The notes beneath the pieces were generated by a model. The model saw nothing but the letters and a program-made list of their open reading frames with translations. It was not told the DNA's origin and did no database searches. From Muribaculaceae bacterium (GTDB taxonomy: Bacteria > Bacteroidota > Bacteroidia > Bacteroidales > Muribaculaceae): a stretch of DNA of 64,000 bases. The stretch spans positions 1 to 64,000 of the forward strand of contig JAIDXM010000006.1 in NCBI GenBank assembly GCA_029058745.1, read 5' to 3'. Shown in pieces: positions 25,486 to 35,659 of this stretch (the first letter of the stretch is position 1; each line of letters starts with the position of its first letter). Position numbers and translations under genes: made by a program.

Positions 25486-27123
25486 TCAAGATTTGCCTGC
25501 GGAGGAAGTCTTCTTCATGCTCACGGGGGAGAGCTCACCCTCCTCCCATTTGATTGCATTTTCAATTTCCTGCTGTGTGGGCACATAGCCGGCAGGCCAT
25601 TTTGAAACCTCGGAAGGTGTGCGCCCCTCGATTTCCCAGTCAAATGGCTCGAAATCAGTCTGTGGGTCACGCCATGAGGCTTTACGCTTGGCATATACTA
25701 TGAAAGGCACTGCCAGGAAGATTACAGATCCGGCCACAAGAATCACGACATAAGTGACAGGACTCCCCGTGTTGATTTGGCTCGGAGGCACGAAGCTGAG
25801 CACCATGGCCACGGCGGCTCCAAGGAATCCGACGATCGTCACAAGCCATTTGCCGAATTCTCCTCCAGGCACGCGGAATCCGCGTTTCACGTTAGGCTCT
25901 GTGTGGCGCAGACGAATGAACGCATAGTATATGATGAACACCATCGTCAGATAGATGATTGTTGACATCTGGCTTAGAATCTGGTAGGCCGACTGTACGC
26001 TCGGAAGCACCACAAGCACCAATGCGAGTATCGACACCATGATTCCCTGCACCCATAGGATGGGCACCTGGATGCCGTTTTTGTTGGTTTTCTGCAACCC
26101 ACGCGGCAAATATCCGGCCTTGCCCACAGAAAGCATACCGGAAGAAGGCGCCGCGATTACGCAGCTCACCTGTCCGATGACGCCGAAAGTGAGGAAGAGG
26201 GCGAGTATATGTCCGAGCCACTCGCAATGTATTGAGGCGAAGAGATTGTTATAAGCCACAAGCAGAGATGCAAGCAGGTTGATGTCTTTCTGCGGAATCA
26301 CGAACCCGATTGCCAGCGTGCCTCCGATGAATACGAGAAGTATGATTACCACGGCGGCGAATACGGCTTTCGGGAAACTGCTTGCCGGGTCTTTCATACT
26401 CGGCACATGGACTGCCTGCATCTCCATGCCGGCATAGAACAGGAATATAGAGGCGGCAAGTACAATGGTGCCGAATTTTGAGAAGTCAGGCCAGAAAGAC
26501 TGGTGGGCGTCAATAAAGAGGTGATTCCCCATTGCCACATAGATGGCTCCCATTATAATGAGGACTGCTGCCGGGATTATTGTTCCGAAGAGACCTCCGA
26601 GAGTGGAGAGTTTGTTGGCATAAGCGGTGCCCCGGAATGTATTGAATGTCGAGATCCAATAGATTGCCAGCACCACGACAAGTGTATAAATCACGTTTTT
26701 AGAGAGGGTGGAGTCGAAGGTTTCCGGCCAAAAGATATATGCGAGGGTCACGGCTCCGAACATCAGTACCGCCGGAAACCAGATGACTACCATCTGCCAT
26801 TCATAATACATGGCCGCCCACCCCCATTTGGGGCCGAGAGCCTCTGAACACCATCGGAACAGACCTCCGCTTTTTGTCCATGTAGAGGCGAGTTCGGCAC
26901 ATACAAGGGAGTACGGCACGAGAAATACAATAGCGGCGAATACATAATAGAAAATAGACGTATAGCCGTATTCGGCCTGGGATGCGAGACCACGCATGCT
27001 GACAATGTTTGTGACAATAAGGATTGTCATTGCCCACATTGTCAAGACGGTCTTTTTCGTCGGTCTTACGGCCTGCCCGCTGCCCGCTGGGGCAGGCGTG
27101 GCGGATGTGTGGGAATTTGCCAT
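25486..27123 (-). CDS. GadC-like amino-acid:amine antiporter (APC superfamily), copy 1
   Basis: 545 residues, 12 helices. It has APC-fold motifs in helix 1 (IVSMRGLASQAEYG) and helix 6 (ASIFLFYAGMEMQAVHVPS). A long C-terminal cytoplasmic tail (FDWEIEGRTPSEVSKWPAGY) recalls the pH-gated C-plug of GadC. Such antiporters swap an amino acid for its decarboxylation product. A close paralogue lies 1.7 kb to the right on the other strand (28850-30454), with a decarboxylase-like gene between them. This copy heads a leftward set with the MFS and DcaP genes. Confidence 0.88.
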   Translation of the reverse strand: MANSHTSATPAPAGSGQAVRPTKKTVLTMWAMTILIVTNIVSMRGLASQAEYGYTSIFYYVFAAIVFLVPYSLVCAELASTWTKSGGLFRWCSEALGPKWGWAAMYYEWQMVVIWFPAVLMFGAVTLAYIFWPETFDSTLSKNVIYTLVVVLAIYWISTFNTFRGTAYANKLSTLGGLFGTIIPAAVLIIMGAIYVAMGNHLFIDAHQSFWPDFSKFGTIVLAASIFLFYAGMEMQAVHVPSMKDPASSFPKAVFAAVVIILLVFIGGTLAIGFVIPQKDINLLASLLVAYNNLFASIHCEWLGHILALFLTFGVIGQVSCVIAAPSSGMLSVGKAGYLPRGLQKTNKNGIQVPILWVQGIMVSILALVLVVLPSVQSAYQILSQMSTIIYLTMVFIIYYAFIRLRHTEPNVKRGFRVPGGEFGKWLVTIVGFLGAAVAMVLSFVPPSQINTGSPVTYVVILVAGSVIFLAVPFIVYAKRKASWRDPQTDFEPFDWEIEGRTPSEVSKWPAGYVPTQQEIENAIKWEEGELSPVSMKKTSSAGKS

Positions 27124-27562
27124 AGGATACTGGATAATTATGGTGAAACAAATTTAAAGAGTCATATAAGTTCGCTTTGGTTTTGCAGGCAAAGTAAGGA
27201 GACATTGGAGATATGACGTCAAGAAACGCAACTGTCATGTCTGGTATAGCTGAATCTGCAAATAATGTACATACAACATTGGAAAACTGAAAATGGTTTC
27301 AATAAATGTCGGAATGTTATGTTAAAAGTGGCGTTCTACAAGATTGAGATGATATATGCTAAAAAAATGCAATTAAATTGTGTCTTCTAAAACAATTTAG
27401 GACAGTATATGTTATAAAGTCATCGATTCATCAGTTCCAGAGATTGCGACAAAGGCCACAAATTCCCATGGAAAATGGATTATGAGAAACACAAACGGCC
27501 GCCTCATCATGAGGATACATGTGGGCGGTCCTATTATTAACATTATTAAAGCCTTTATTATT
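27124..27562. other. Divergent intergenic region (439 bp)
   Basis: A/T-rich, separating the leftward antiporter set from the rightward decarboxylase. A -7-like box TAAATTTG on the minus strand (27156-27149) could serve the antiporter. A small GC-rich inverted element (GGCCGCC...GGGCGGTCC, 27508-27542) lies in the decarboxylase leader. No gene was recognised. Confidence 0.5.
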
Positions 27563-28720
27563 ATGGCACAGAAAAGCTATTCTCCTATTGTACAGGAGCT
27601 TCTTGATTTGATTGCAAAGAATGGCTGGCAAGACAAGTTTCAGAAGGCATTGGATGGGTGTCATGCTCTTAATACCATAGAGTATGAGAACATCAAGACA
27701 CTTGATGATTATTATGACTGGCTGGAGGAACAGCTTCATTGGGTTCCGGTTGAGAATCCGGAAGGCACAATCGTTTATGAGCATGTCACCATGTTCTACT
27801 TCCTTCTCGACCAGAGTCCTGTAAAAGAACTCCAGACTCCGATTATCCCTTCCAAGCTGAAGGGTAATGAGGTGCCGCCGCTTTCACCGCTTTCGCAGTG
27901 GATGCGTAAGTATGTCATCTCGTTCGGTGCGTGGATGGATCAGCCTGAGTCGCTCACGCCTGAGGCAGTGAAGAGCTACTATGACTCACCGCGTTACAAT
28001 ATGAACGACTACGAGCAACCGGAGGGCGGCTGGAAGACGTTCAACCAGTTCTTCGCACGTCGTAAGAAACCGGGATATATGCCTGTGGCTGCCATCAACG
28101 ACGACCATGTCATCGTATCTCCGGCCGACTCCACCAACGATGGCCAGTGGGAAATCAACGCTGATTCGAAGGTTGACATAAAGGGTCTTGAATGGAGCAT
28201 CGAGGAGCTTCTCCAGGGTTCCGACTATAAGGATGATTTCGCCGGAGGAATCTGGATTCACCAGTTCCTCAACACCACCGACTATCACCGTCAGCATGCC
28301 CCTGTGGGAGGCACCGTTCTTGAGGCCCGCGAGCTTCAGGGTGTCGTCTATCTTGGAGTTGAGGCGGTTCCTATCGAGGGTGATGAGAAGGGACGTACCC
28401 ATATCGTACGCCGTAAGCTGAACGCGCTTGACGAAGCCGGCTATGAGTTCATGCAGATGCGTGGCTTGATAGTTATTCAGTCATCTATCGGTAAGGTAGC
28501 CATCCTGCCGATGGGTATGGCACAGGTGTCTTCGATTGTCGTTACGGCAGAGAAAGGCACAAAGCTACGCAAGGGAGAGGAGATTTCCTACTTCCAGTTC
28601 GGTGGCTCAGATATCGTGATGGTGTTCCAGCGTGAGTCTAACGTCAGCATCACGGCACAGCCGGGTGTCCACTACAAGTCAGGCACACGTATCGGTATGG
28701 CATATCCCGTAGGGGAATGA
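27563..28720 (+). CDS. Pyruvoyl-dependent decarboxylase of the phosphatidylserine decarboxylase/PsiD superfamily
   Basis: 385 residues from ATG at 27563; an open frame starts 81 nt earlier but its N-terminus runs through a leader hairpin. The PSD fold is shown by SPADST (Asp of the processing triad), FLNTTDYHRQHAPVGG (catalytic His region) and FGGSD, where Ser349 should self-cleave to the pyruvoyl group, leaving a 37-residue alpha chain. The extra N-terminal ~150 residues resemble the PSDC region of L-tryptophan decarboxylase PsiD rather than lipid-acting PSD (~220 residues). There is no membrane helix. With GadC-like antiporters on both sides, amino-acid decarboxylation is the best inference; the substrate is unknown. 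Confidence 0.85.
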   Translation: MAQKSYSPIVQELLDLIAKNGWQDKFQKALDGCHALNTIEYENIKTLDDYYDWLEEQLHWVPVENPEGTIVYEHVTMFYFLLDQSPVKELQTPIIPSKLKGNEVPPLSPLSQWMRKYVISFGAWMDQPESLTPEAVKSYYDSPRYNMNDYEQPEGGWKTFNQFFARRKKPGYMPVAAINDDHVIVSPADSTNDGQWEINADSKVDIKGLEWSIEELLQGSDYKDDFAGGIWIHQFLNTTDYHRQHAPVGGTVLEARELQGVVYLGVEAVPIEGDEKGRTHIVRRKLNALDEAGYEFMQMRGLIVIQSSIGKVAILPMGMAQVSSIVVTAEKGTKLRKGEEISYFQFGGSDIVMVFQRESNVSITAQPGVHYKSGTRIGMAYPVGE

Positions 28721-28761
28721 ACCATGGCCCGCAGGGCATTGTTATAGATAAAACGGATTTG

Positions 28762-28798
28762 GGCGGGATGCATCAGCGAATGGTGGATCCCGCCTTTT
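28762..28798 (+). terminator. Hairpin between the decarboxylase and antiporter copy 2
   Basis: GGCGGGAT (28762-28769) pairs with ATCCCGCC (28787-28794), followed by TTTT. An outer, imperfect stem (AAAACGGA with TCCGGTTTT) extends it. It probably lowers read-through into the antiporter gene. Confidence 0.6.
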
Positions 28799-28849
28799 CC
28801 GGTTTTATGTCGCGGTGTTTGCGAGTGTTGAAGTTAAAAAAGAAATGTT

Positions 28850-30454
28850 ATGGGAAAGCAATTTACAAAAGAGCCTCCGGTGACGCAGTCGGGGCGCGAC
28901 AAGAAACTTTCCACAGCCCACGGGTCGATTACCATGTGGGCCATGGCGATACTTATCATCACCTCCATACTCAGTATGCGCGGTCTTCCGTCGGAGGCGA
29001 AATATGGTGTGCAGTCGATATTCTTCTATCTGTTCGCGGCGGTTGTGTTTCTTCTTCCGTTCGCGCTTGTGTGTGCGGAGCTCGCCTCGACATATACCAA
29101 GTCGGGAGGTCTCTACCGATGGGTGGCTGAGGCTTTCGGGCCTCGCCTCGGATGGCTTGCCATGTTTCTCGAATGGCAGACGATTGTGATATGGTTTCCG
29201 ACGGTGCTTATGTTTGCGGCTGCCTCACTTGCCTATATGTTCTGGCCTGAGAGTTTCGACCATGCCCTCGCGTCGAATAAGATATATACGCTTGCCATAG
29301 CGTTGCTCGTGTATTGGCTATCGACATGGAACGCGTTGCGGGGGCAGAGGTCGGCCAATCTTTTGAGCACCTACGGTGGCCTTGTGGGCACTATTATCCC
29401 CGGAGCTGTGCTGATAGTGCTCGGCATCGTCTATTTCCTTGTCGGGAAACCGGTGCATCTTGACCATCTCCCTTTTTTCCCGGATTTCTCGGATGTCGGC
29501 ACCATAGTGCTTGCCGCCTCGATATTCCTGTTCTATGCCGGGATGGAGATTCAGGCAGTCCACGTCAATGACATGCGCAATCCGGCCAGGGATTTCCCGA
29601 AAGCGGTGTTCGTGGCCATTGTGGTTATTGTGCTTGTCTATTCCCTCGGCACGCTTATGATCGGTGTTGTCATACCGTCGAAAGACATAGACCTTCTCCA
29701 GTCATTGCTGGTGGCATATAAGACATTGTGGGCGAGCTTCGGGGTAGGATGGCTCGGAAATGTGATGGCATTGTTCATAATGTTCGGGGTGATAGGGCAG
29801 GTGAGCGCGCTTGTCACCGGCCCTTCTACCGGTCTGATGGCTGTGGCGCAGAGCGGTTATCTCCCGAGGTCGCTGCAGAGGGTGAACCGCAACAATGCCA
29901 ATGTCCCGATATTGATTGTGCAGGGTTGTTTCGTGTCGCTTCTGCTATTGTTGCTGATAGTGTTGCCTACGGTGGAGTCTGCCTATCAGATAATGTCGCA
30001 GATGGCCACCATCATATATCTGGCTATGGTGATTATCATCTATTGCGCGTTTATGAGGCTACGGCGCACGCAGCCCGGCAAGAAGCGCGGCTACAGGGTG
30101 CCCGGAGGAAAGGCGGGGGAGTGGATTGTATGCGGTCTCGGCATCGCCGGGGCTTTGCTTGCCCTTGTACTCAGCTATATCCCCCCGACACAGATTGACA
30201 CCGGTTCACCGGCGGTATATGTAGGGATAATAGTGGTGGGTGTGGGGGCCATCATCGCCCTCCCGCTTGTGGTGTATCATTTCCGGAAACCGTCGTGGCG
30301 CAATCCAGACGCGCATTTCTATCCTTTCGACTGGCAGATTGAGGGGCGACGTCCGGGAGAGGTGTCGAAGTGGGCTCCCGGCTATGAGCCTACTGAGGAT
30401 GAGGTGGAGGAAGCCGAGACCCGGGCCATATCCAACCATGCCTCCGGGAGATGA
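28850..30454 (+). CDS. GadC-like amino-acid:amine antiporter (APC superfamily), copy 2
   Basis: 534 residues, paralogous to the protein at 25486-27123 along its whole length: ITSILSMRGLPSEAKYG, ASIFLFYAGMEIQAVHVND and a C-terminal tail FDWQIEGRRPGEVSKWAPGY. It lies downstream of the decarboxylase on the same strand, the classic order of decarboxylase then antiporter (compare gadB-gadC). Two copies in one locus suggest two substrates, or uptake and export at different pH. A bidirectional terminator follows. Confidence 0.88.
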   Translation: MGKQFTKEPPVTQSGRDKKLSTAHGSITMWAMAILIITSILSMRGLPSEAKYGVQSIFFYLFAAVVFLLPFALVCAELASTYTKSGGLYRWVAEAFGPRLGWLAMFLEWQTIVIWFPTVLMFAAASLAYMFWPESFDHALASNKIYTLAIALLVYWLSTWNALRGQRSANLLSTYGGLVGTIIPGAVLIVLGIVYFLVGKPVHLDHLPFFPDFSDVGTIVLAASIFLFYAGMEIQAVHVNDMRNPARDFPKAVFVAIVVIVLVYSLGTLMIGVVIPSKDIDLLQSLLVAYKTLWASFGVGWLGNVMALFIMFGVIGQVSALVTGPSTGLMAVAQSGYLPRSLQRVNRNNANVPILIVQGCFVSLLLLLLIVLPTVESAYQIMSQMATIIYLAMVIIIYCAFMRLRRTQPGKKRGYRVPGGKAGEWIVCGLGIAGALLALVLSYIPPTQIDTGSPAVYVGIIVVGVGAIIALPLVVYHFRKPSWRNPDAHFYPFDWQIEGRRPGEVSKWAPGYEPTEDEVEEAETRAISNHASGR

Positions 30455-30493
30455 CCCGGATTGGCCCAGAGGATTCATCCCTGCTGCCGACAG

Positions 30494-30534
30494 CAAAAAA
30501 AAATAGCGCGCCTCATATTGGCACGCTATTTTTT
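30494..30534. terminator. Bidirectional intrinsic terminator
   Basis: AATAGCG (30502-30508) pairs with CGCTATT (30524-30530), extended by an inner GCC/GGC pair; A-run on the left and T-run on the right make it active on both strands. It ends the antiporter gene and the convergent panB gene. Confidence 0.85.
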
Positions 30535-30548
30535 CATGTTTCCTAAGG

Positions 30549-31370
30549 TCAGTATGATTCTTCCGGTGAGGGGAAGTCTCCGCTCTTGACATCGCTGATA
30601 TAGTTTTGCACAGCCTCGGTCATTATTCCGGCAAGGTCGGCATATCTGCGCAGGAAGCGGGGCGAGAACCCTTTGTTTATGCCAAGCATATCATGCATGA
30701 CGAGCACTTGCCCGTCAACGCCCCCTCCGGCTCCGATGCCGATGATGGGTATGCTGACTTCCTTCGCCACTCTCTCGGCGAGATGGGCCGGCACTTTCTC
30801 AATCACGATTCCGAAGCAACCGATTTCATCGAGCATCTTGGCGTCTTCGATAAGTTTGTTGGCTTCCGCCTCCTCTTTGGCACGCACGTTGTATGTGCCG
30901 AATTTGTTGATGCTCTGGGGTGTGAGACCGAGGTGCCCCATCACAGGGATTCCCGCGCTGAGGATGCGCTCGATTGATTCACGGATTTCGGAGCCGCCCT
31001 CCATTTTTACGGCCTCCGCGTGACTCTCCTTCATGATGCGGATTGCGGATGAAAGTGCCTCGATGGGGTTGCCCTGATATGTCCCGAAAGGCATGTCGCA
31101 CACCACGAGGGCCCTTTTTGTGCCTTTGATCACTGACTTGGCGTGATATATCATCTGGTCGAGGGTGATGGGGAGCGTGGTCATGTTTCCGGCCATGACA
31201 TTGGAGGCGGAGTCGCCTACAAGGAGCACGTCGATGCCGGCCTCGTCGAGAATCTTGGCGGAAGAATAGTCGTAGGCTGTAAGCATGGAAATCTTCTCAC
31301 CGCGCTGTTTCATTTCTATAAGGCGGCGTGTCGTCACCTTACGGGTATTGTCTGTTGTGTTTGTTGACAT
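30549..31370 (-). CDS. panB: 3-methyl-2-oxobutanoate hydroxymethyltransferase
   Basis: 273 residues, the usual PanB length. It makes ketopantoate from 2-oxoisovalerate and methylene-THF in pantothenate/CoA synthesis. Family motifs include [48 protein letters not shown] and [20 protein letters not shown]. Metal and substrate residues are intact. Other pan genes are not in the window. A -7 box TAAATTTG (minus strand, 31464-31457) lies upstream, leaving a ~85-nt leader. Confidence 0.95.
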   Translation of the reverse strand: MSTNTTDNTRKVTTRRLIEMKQRGEKISMLTAYDYSSAKILDEAGIDVLLVGDSASNVMAGNMTTLPITLDQMIYHAKSVIKGTKRALVVCDMPFGTYQGNPIEALSSAIRIMKESHAEAVKMEGGSEIRESIERILSAGIPVMGHLGLTPQSINKFGTYNVRAKEEAEANKLIEDAKMLDEIGCFGIVIEKVPAHLAERVAKEVSIPIIGIGAGGGVDGQVLVMHDMLGINKGFSPRFLRRYADLAGIMTEAVQNYISDVKSGDFPSPEESY

Positions 31371-32117
31371 AATTCCAACGCAAAGCGTGAATTTTAATTG
31401 ACTTGGATGTTTGATTATCTGAGAGTGTCGTCACAGACACCCCTCATAAAACGGTGCAAATTTAATACTTTTTATTCAACCAAGTGCCATAAAGCCGCTA
31501 ATGTTTGCCATATTTCAGGGATGGTCCCGCTTATGCCACACATTGCCGGCCGCTATGTTTTATGAGTCTAATTCAAAAAATCCAACGTGATTTCACTGTC
31601 CTGAAAATAACTCATAATAATGTGTGGAATCTCAGACTGAGACGCAGTGCATGTGATGGAAACAAGTCAAAACGTGCTGGAAGTCTGTCCCTGCATTGTG
31701 AGGATTAAGAGGATTGATGTGGATGGAATTTCTGTTCATGTGGATTTTAGGGAAGCCCGGCGGATGAGATTTTATTGTTATCCGGGAGATGTGGCACGCA
31801 CTTGGGGGAGGATGGCGGGTAGTGGTTTTGCGCAATACGATGAAAATGATTACCTTTGCATTGCGAAAGGAACGCTTCTAATTTCCGGCCGCAAAACAAT
31901 TATTCAGTGACTCAGGTTAAACCGGATATATCAGATTATAGACAAGGCATAAAATATTGGTGCAATCCCACAGTTTGCAATCCGACATTCCTAAGGGATG
32001 TCACTGCGCCCCAAAATGTACTTATATTCAGTAATTGGCTATAAATAAGATAAATCGGAATTGACCTGATGCGTTATGACGCCCTTAGACAGGAATAACA
32101 ACATCAAATCAGTATAA
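31371..32117. other. Intergenic region panB-leuS (747 bp)
   Basis: It holds the panB promoter side (31457-31464), a consensus promoter for leuS (31826-31858) and a ~250-nt leuS leader. An open frame of 87 codons (31647-31910) has a gene-like stretch (RIKRIDVDGISVHVDF) but runs through the leuS promoter, so it is not called as a gene. No tRNA or known riboswitch was recognised. Confidence 0.5.
31826..31858 (+). promoter_or_regulatory. leuS promoter with long leader
   Basis: TTTTG (31826-31830), 20-bp spacer, TACCTTTG (31851-31858): a full match to the Bacteroides consensus. The predicted leader of about 250 nt contains a 10-codon frame (32014-32046, starting MYLYSVIGYK) and small hairpins such as GCGTTATGACGC near 32071. 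Confidence 0.7.
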
Positions 32118-34880
32118 ATGGAATATAATCACCGCGACATTGAGCAGCGCTGGCAGCAGTATTGGCGCGACAATGAGATCTATAAGGCTACGGAAAAGCC
32201 CGGCAAGAAGAAGTTTTATGTGCTCGACATGTTCCCATATCCCTCCGGAGCGGGGCTCCATGTGGGACATCCATTGGGCTACATAGCGAGCGACATCTTC
32301 TCGCGCTATAAGCGCCAGCAGGGTTTCAACGTGCTCCATCCTATGGGATATGACGCCTACGGACTCCCCGCAGAGCAGTATGCCATCCAGACGGGTCAGC
32401 ATCCTGAGAAGACCACCATGGCCAACATAGCACGCTATCGTGAGCAGCTCGACAAAATCGGCTTCTCGTTCGACTGGAGCCGCGAGATACGCACCTGTGA
32501 TCTGGAATATTACAAATGGACACAGTGGGCGTTCATTCAGATGTTCAACTCATATTACGACCTCGACGCCGACAAGGCCCTTCCCATCTCCCGTCTTGTG
32601 GAGCATTTCGCGTCGAAAGGCACAGAGGGTGTGAATGCGTCATGTTCCAAGAATCTGACATTCTCCGCCGCCGACTGGAACGGATATTCTGAGAAAGAGA
32701 AAGCCAACATCCTGATGAACTATCGCATAGCCTATCAGGGAGAGACGATGGTGAACTGGTGTGAGGCACTCGGCACGGTGCTTGCCAACGATGAGGTGAG
32801 TGAGGGTGTCAGCGTGCGCGGCGGTCATCCCGTGGAGCAGAAGGTGATGAACCAATGGTGTCTCCGCGTATCGGCCTATGCCCCCCGTCTCCTCGAAGAC
32901 CTCGACACGCTCGAATGGAGCGACTCCCTCAAAGAGACACAGCGCAACTGGATAGGGCGTAGCGAAGGAGCCGAGATGCGTTTTCCGGTGGTAGGGAAGG
33001 ACATAGACCTGGAGATATTCACAACCCGCGCCGACACGGCTTTCGGAGTCACTTTCATGGTGCTGGCTCCTGAGTCGAAATATGTCGGGATGCTTGTCAC
33101 TCCTGAACAGAAGGAGGCGGTGGATGCCTATCTGGCGGAGGTGAGCCACAAGACCGAGCGCGAACGCCAGATTGACAAGCGTGTGTCAGGAGTCTTCACC
33201 GGGAGCTATGCCCGCAATCCGATAAGCGGCAAGGAGATTCCGGTGTGGGTGAGCGACTATGTGCTTGCCGGCTACGGCACTGGAGCCATCATGGCCGTGC
33301 CTGCCCACGATTCACGCGACTACGCCTTCGCCCGCCATTTCAATCTTCCGGTGGTGCCCCTTATCGAGGGTGCCGACGTAAGCGAGGAGAGTTTCGACGC
33401 CAAGGAAGGCAGGATGATTAATTCCTCCAACGGGGAACTCGACCTTAACGGACTTGAGGTGAAGGAGGCTATCGCGAAGACAAAAAGATTTATCGAGGAG
33501 AAGGGTATCGGGCGTGTGAAGGTGAACTACCGTCTGCGCGACGCTATATTCTCCCGCCAGCGTTACTGGGGTGAGCCTTTCCCTGTGTATTACAAGGATG
33601 GCATAGCCCACGTGATGGATGAGAGCGCGTTGCCTCTCATGCTTCCGGAGGTTGACGCCTATCTGCCTACAGCCACCGGCGAGCCTCCCTTGGGACGTGC
33701 CAAAGACTGGAAGACTCCTGAGGGTTATCCCATAGAGCTGTGCACGATGCCGGGTTTCGCAGGGTCGAGCGCATACTATCTCCGCTATATGGACCCACGC
33801 AATGACAAGGCTCTCGTGAGCCGCGAGGCTGATGAATACTGGCGCAATGTCGATTTATATGTGGGCGGGGCCGAGCATGCCACCGGCCACCTCATCTATT
33901 CGCGTTTCTGGAACAAGTTCCTTTTCGACCTCGGACTCGTGGTGGAGCCGGAGCCTTTCCGCAAGCTTGTCAACCAGGGTATGATTCAGGGACGCAGCAG
34001 TTTCGTGTATCGTATAAAGGATACCAACACTTTCGTCTCCAAAGGGCTGAAGGGTGATTATGACGTGACTCCGATTCGCGTGGATATCAGCATGGTGAGC
34101 AATGATGTGCTCGATATTGACCGTTTCAAGGGATGGCGTCCTGAATTCGCCGACGCCGAGTTTATTCTTGAGGATGGAAAGTATGTGTGCGGATATGCGG
34201 TCGAGAAGATGTCGAAGTCGATGTTCAACGTTGTCAATCCCGATGATATAGTTGACCGTTATGGAGCCGACACCCTGCGTCTTTATGAGATGTTCCTTGG
34301 CCCCATCGAGCAGTCGAAACCTTGGGACACCAACGGAATTGATGGCGCAAACCGTTTCCTCAAGAAACTCTGGGGGCATTTCGACCGTCTCGACATGGCT
34401 TCCGAGGCGCCTCTCACGAAAGAGGAACTCAAGACCATGCACAAGCTTATAAAGAAGGTGACAGGCGACATTGAGAATTTTTCGTTCAATACCTCTGTCT
34501 CCGCGTTCATGGTGGCTCTCAACGAGCTGACGTCACAGAAGTCGGTGAATCCTAAGGCCATGGAGATTTTCACGAGACTGATAGCCCCCTTCACCCCGCA
34601 CATCGCGGAAGAGTTCTGGCACCGTCTCGGCAAGGATGGTTCCGTGGTTGACGCCGAATGGCCTGTATGGAACGAGGAGTATCTCAAGGAGGACATGGTG
34701 AAATATCCTGTCAGCTTCAACGGGAAAACTCGCTTCATGCTCGAAGTGGCCGCCGACGCCGACAAGGCAACTGTGGAAGCGGCCGCCCTCGCGGCTCCCG
34801 ACGCGGCCCGATGGCTCGATGGCAAGACCCCGAAAAGGGTGATAGTCGTGCCCGGAAAAATAGTGAACGTGGTAATCTGA
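32118..34880 (+). CDS. leuS: Leucyl-tRNA synthetase
   Basis: 920 residues. Class Ia synthetase charging tRNA-Leu. The HIGH signature appears as [14 protein letters not shown] (~36-51) and the KMSKS loop as [10 protein letters not shown] (~695-704). The CP1 editing domain is present ([18 protein letters not shown], and [19 protein letters not shown]), followed by the anticodon-binding domain. The length is typical of Bacteroidota LeuRS. A sharp terminator follows at 34952. Confidence 0.97.
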   Translation: MEYNHRDIEQRWQQYWRDNEIYKATEKPGKKKFYVLDMFPYPSGAGLHVGHPLGYIASDIFSRYKRQQGFNVLHPMGYDAYGLPAEQYAIQTGQHPEKTTMANIARYREQLDKIGFSFDWSREIRTCDLEYYKWTQWAFIQMFNSYYDLDADKALPISRLVEHFASKGTEGVNASCSKNLTFSAADWNGYSEKEKANILMNYRIAYQGETMVNWCEALGTVLANDEVSEGVSVRGGHPVEQKVMNQWCLRVSAYAPRLLEDLDTLEWSDSLKETQRNWIGRSEGAEMRFPVVGKDIDLEIFTTRADTAFGVTFMVLAPESKYVGMLVTPEQKEAVDAYLAEVSHKTERERQIDKRVSGVFTGSYARNPISGKEIPVWVSDYVLAGYGTGAIMAVPAHDSRDYAFARHFNLPVVPLIEGADVSEESFDAKEGRMINSSNGELDLNGLEVKEAIAKTKRFIEEKGIGRVKVNYRLRDAIFSRQRYWGEPFPVYYKDGIAHVMDESALPLMLPEVDAYLPTATGEPPLGRAKDWKTPEGYPIELCTMPGFAGSSAYYLRYMDPRNDKALVSREADEYWRNVDLYVGGAEHATGHLIYSRFWNKFLFDLGLVVEPEPFRKLVNQGMIQGRSSFVYRIKDTNTFVSKGLKGDYDVTPIRVDISMVSNDVLDIDRFKGWRPEFADAEFILEDGKYVCGYAVEKMSKSMFNVVNPDDIVDRYGADTLRLYEMFLGPIEQSKPWDTNGIDGANRFLKKLWGHFDRLDMASEAPLTKEELKTMHKLIKKVTGDIENFSFNTSVSAFMVALNELTSQKSVNPKAMEIFTRLIAPFTPHIAEEFWHRLGKDGSVVDAEWPVWNEEYLKEDMVKYPVSFNGKTRFMLEVAADADKATVEAAALAAPDAARWLDGKTPKRVIVVPGKIVNVVI

Positions 34881-34951
34881 CAAAACAAACGCCACAAGGA
34901 GACACCGCCATGCCGGATGGCAGCGGTGGCTCTCCCCGTGGCTCTCACAAT

Positions 34952-34978
34952 AAAACGCACTTCAGGTGCGTTTTTTTT
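34952..34978 (+). terminator. Intrinsic terminator directly before rdgB
   Basis: AAAACGCAC (34952-34960) pairs perfectly with GTGCGTTTT (34966-34974) around a 5-nt loop, with eight T from 34971. The T-run ends 3 nt before the rdgB start codon, leaving no room for a separate promoter between them. Confidence 0.85.
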
Positions 34979-34981
34979 ATT

Positions 34982-35578
34982 ATGAAAAAGACACTTCCCC
35001 AAATCGTATTCGCCACCAACAATGCCCACAAGCTTGAGGAGGCGCGGGCTCTCGCCGAGGGTTCGTTCGAGATTCTTTCCCTTTCGGATATAGGCTGTCA
35101 TGATGATATACCCGAGACCGCCGACACACTGGAAGGGAATGCCCTTATAAAAGCCCGTTGGATAAAGGAACGCTATGGACACGATTGTTTCGCTGATGAC
35201 ACGGGGCTTATGGTGGATGCCCTTTCCGGTGCCCCGGGGGTATATAGCGCGCGTTATGCCGGTCCCGAATGCGATGCGACGGCCAATATGCGCCTGTTGC
35301 TTAACAACCTTGAGGGTGTGGCCGACCGCAAGGCGCGTTTCGTAACCGTGATAGCCCTTATCTTAGGAGGGGAAGAACATCTCTTCACCGGTACTGTGGA
35401 AGGAAGCATAGCCACTGAGCCGCATGGCTCCGCAGGGTTCGGCTATGACCCGGTGTTTGTGGCCGATGAGTCGGGGATGGCTTTCGCGGAGATGACCCCG
35501 GAAGGGAAGAACGCCATCTCCCACCGCGGACGGGCCATGCGTGGGCTGACAGGTTTCCTCGCCGGAAGCCTGAAATGA
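34982..35578 (+). CDS. rdgB: Non-canonical purine NTP pyrophosphatase (RdgB/HAM1)
   Basis: 198 residues from ATG at 34982. The frame is open further upstream, but the family starts with the [14 protein letters not shown] phosphate-binding motif seen right after MKKTLPQ. It hydrolyses dITP, ITP and XTP to keep them out of nucleic acids. Other conserved parts: [32 protein letters not shown] and SHRGRAM. It must be expressed by read-through of, or a promoter inside, the leuS end, because a terminator abuts the start codon. Confidence 0.95.
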   Translation: MKKTLPQIVFATNNAHKLEEARALAEGSFEILSLSDIGCHDDIPETADTLEGNALIKARWIKERYGHDCFADDTGLMVDALSGAPGVYSARYAGPECDATANMRLLLNNLEGVADRKARFVTVIALILGGEEHLFTGTVEGSIATEPHGSAGFGYDPVFVADESGMAFAEMTPEGKNAISHRGRAMRGLTGFLAGSLK

Positions 35579-35659
35579 ATGCCCCGGGTTCCAGATGTGT
35601 GTTGAAAACATAATACAGCCCGACAATTCCGGATTGACCAAACTTAACGCTTCGAGAAA

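Noticed and set aside
31647-31910. 87-codon open frame in the panB-leuS gap
   Set aside because: It runs through the consensus leuS promoter and its C-terminal part is low quality; only RIKRIDVDGISVHVDF looks gene-like. Conservation in relatives would be needed.
34283-35182. 299-codon open frame opposite leuS and rdgB
   Set aside because: It covers two certain genes and an intrinsic terminator.
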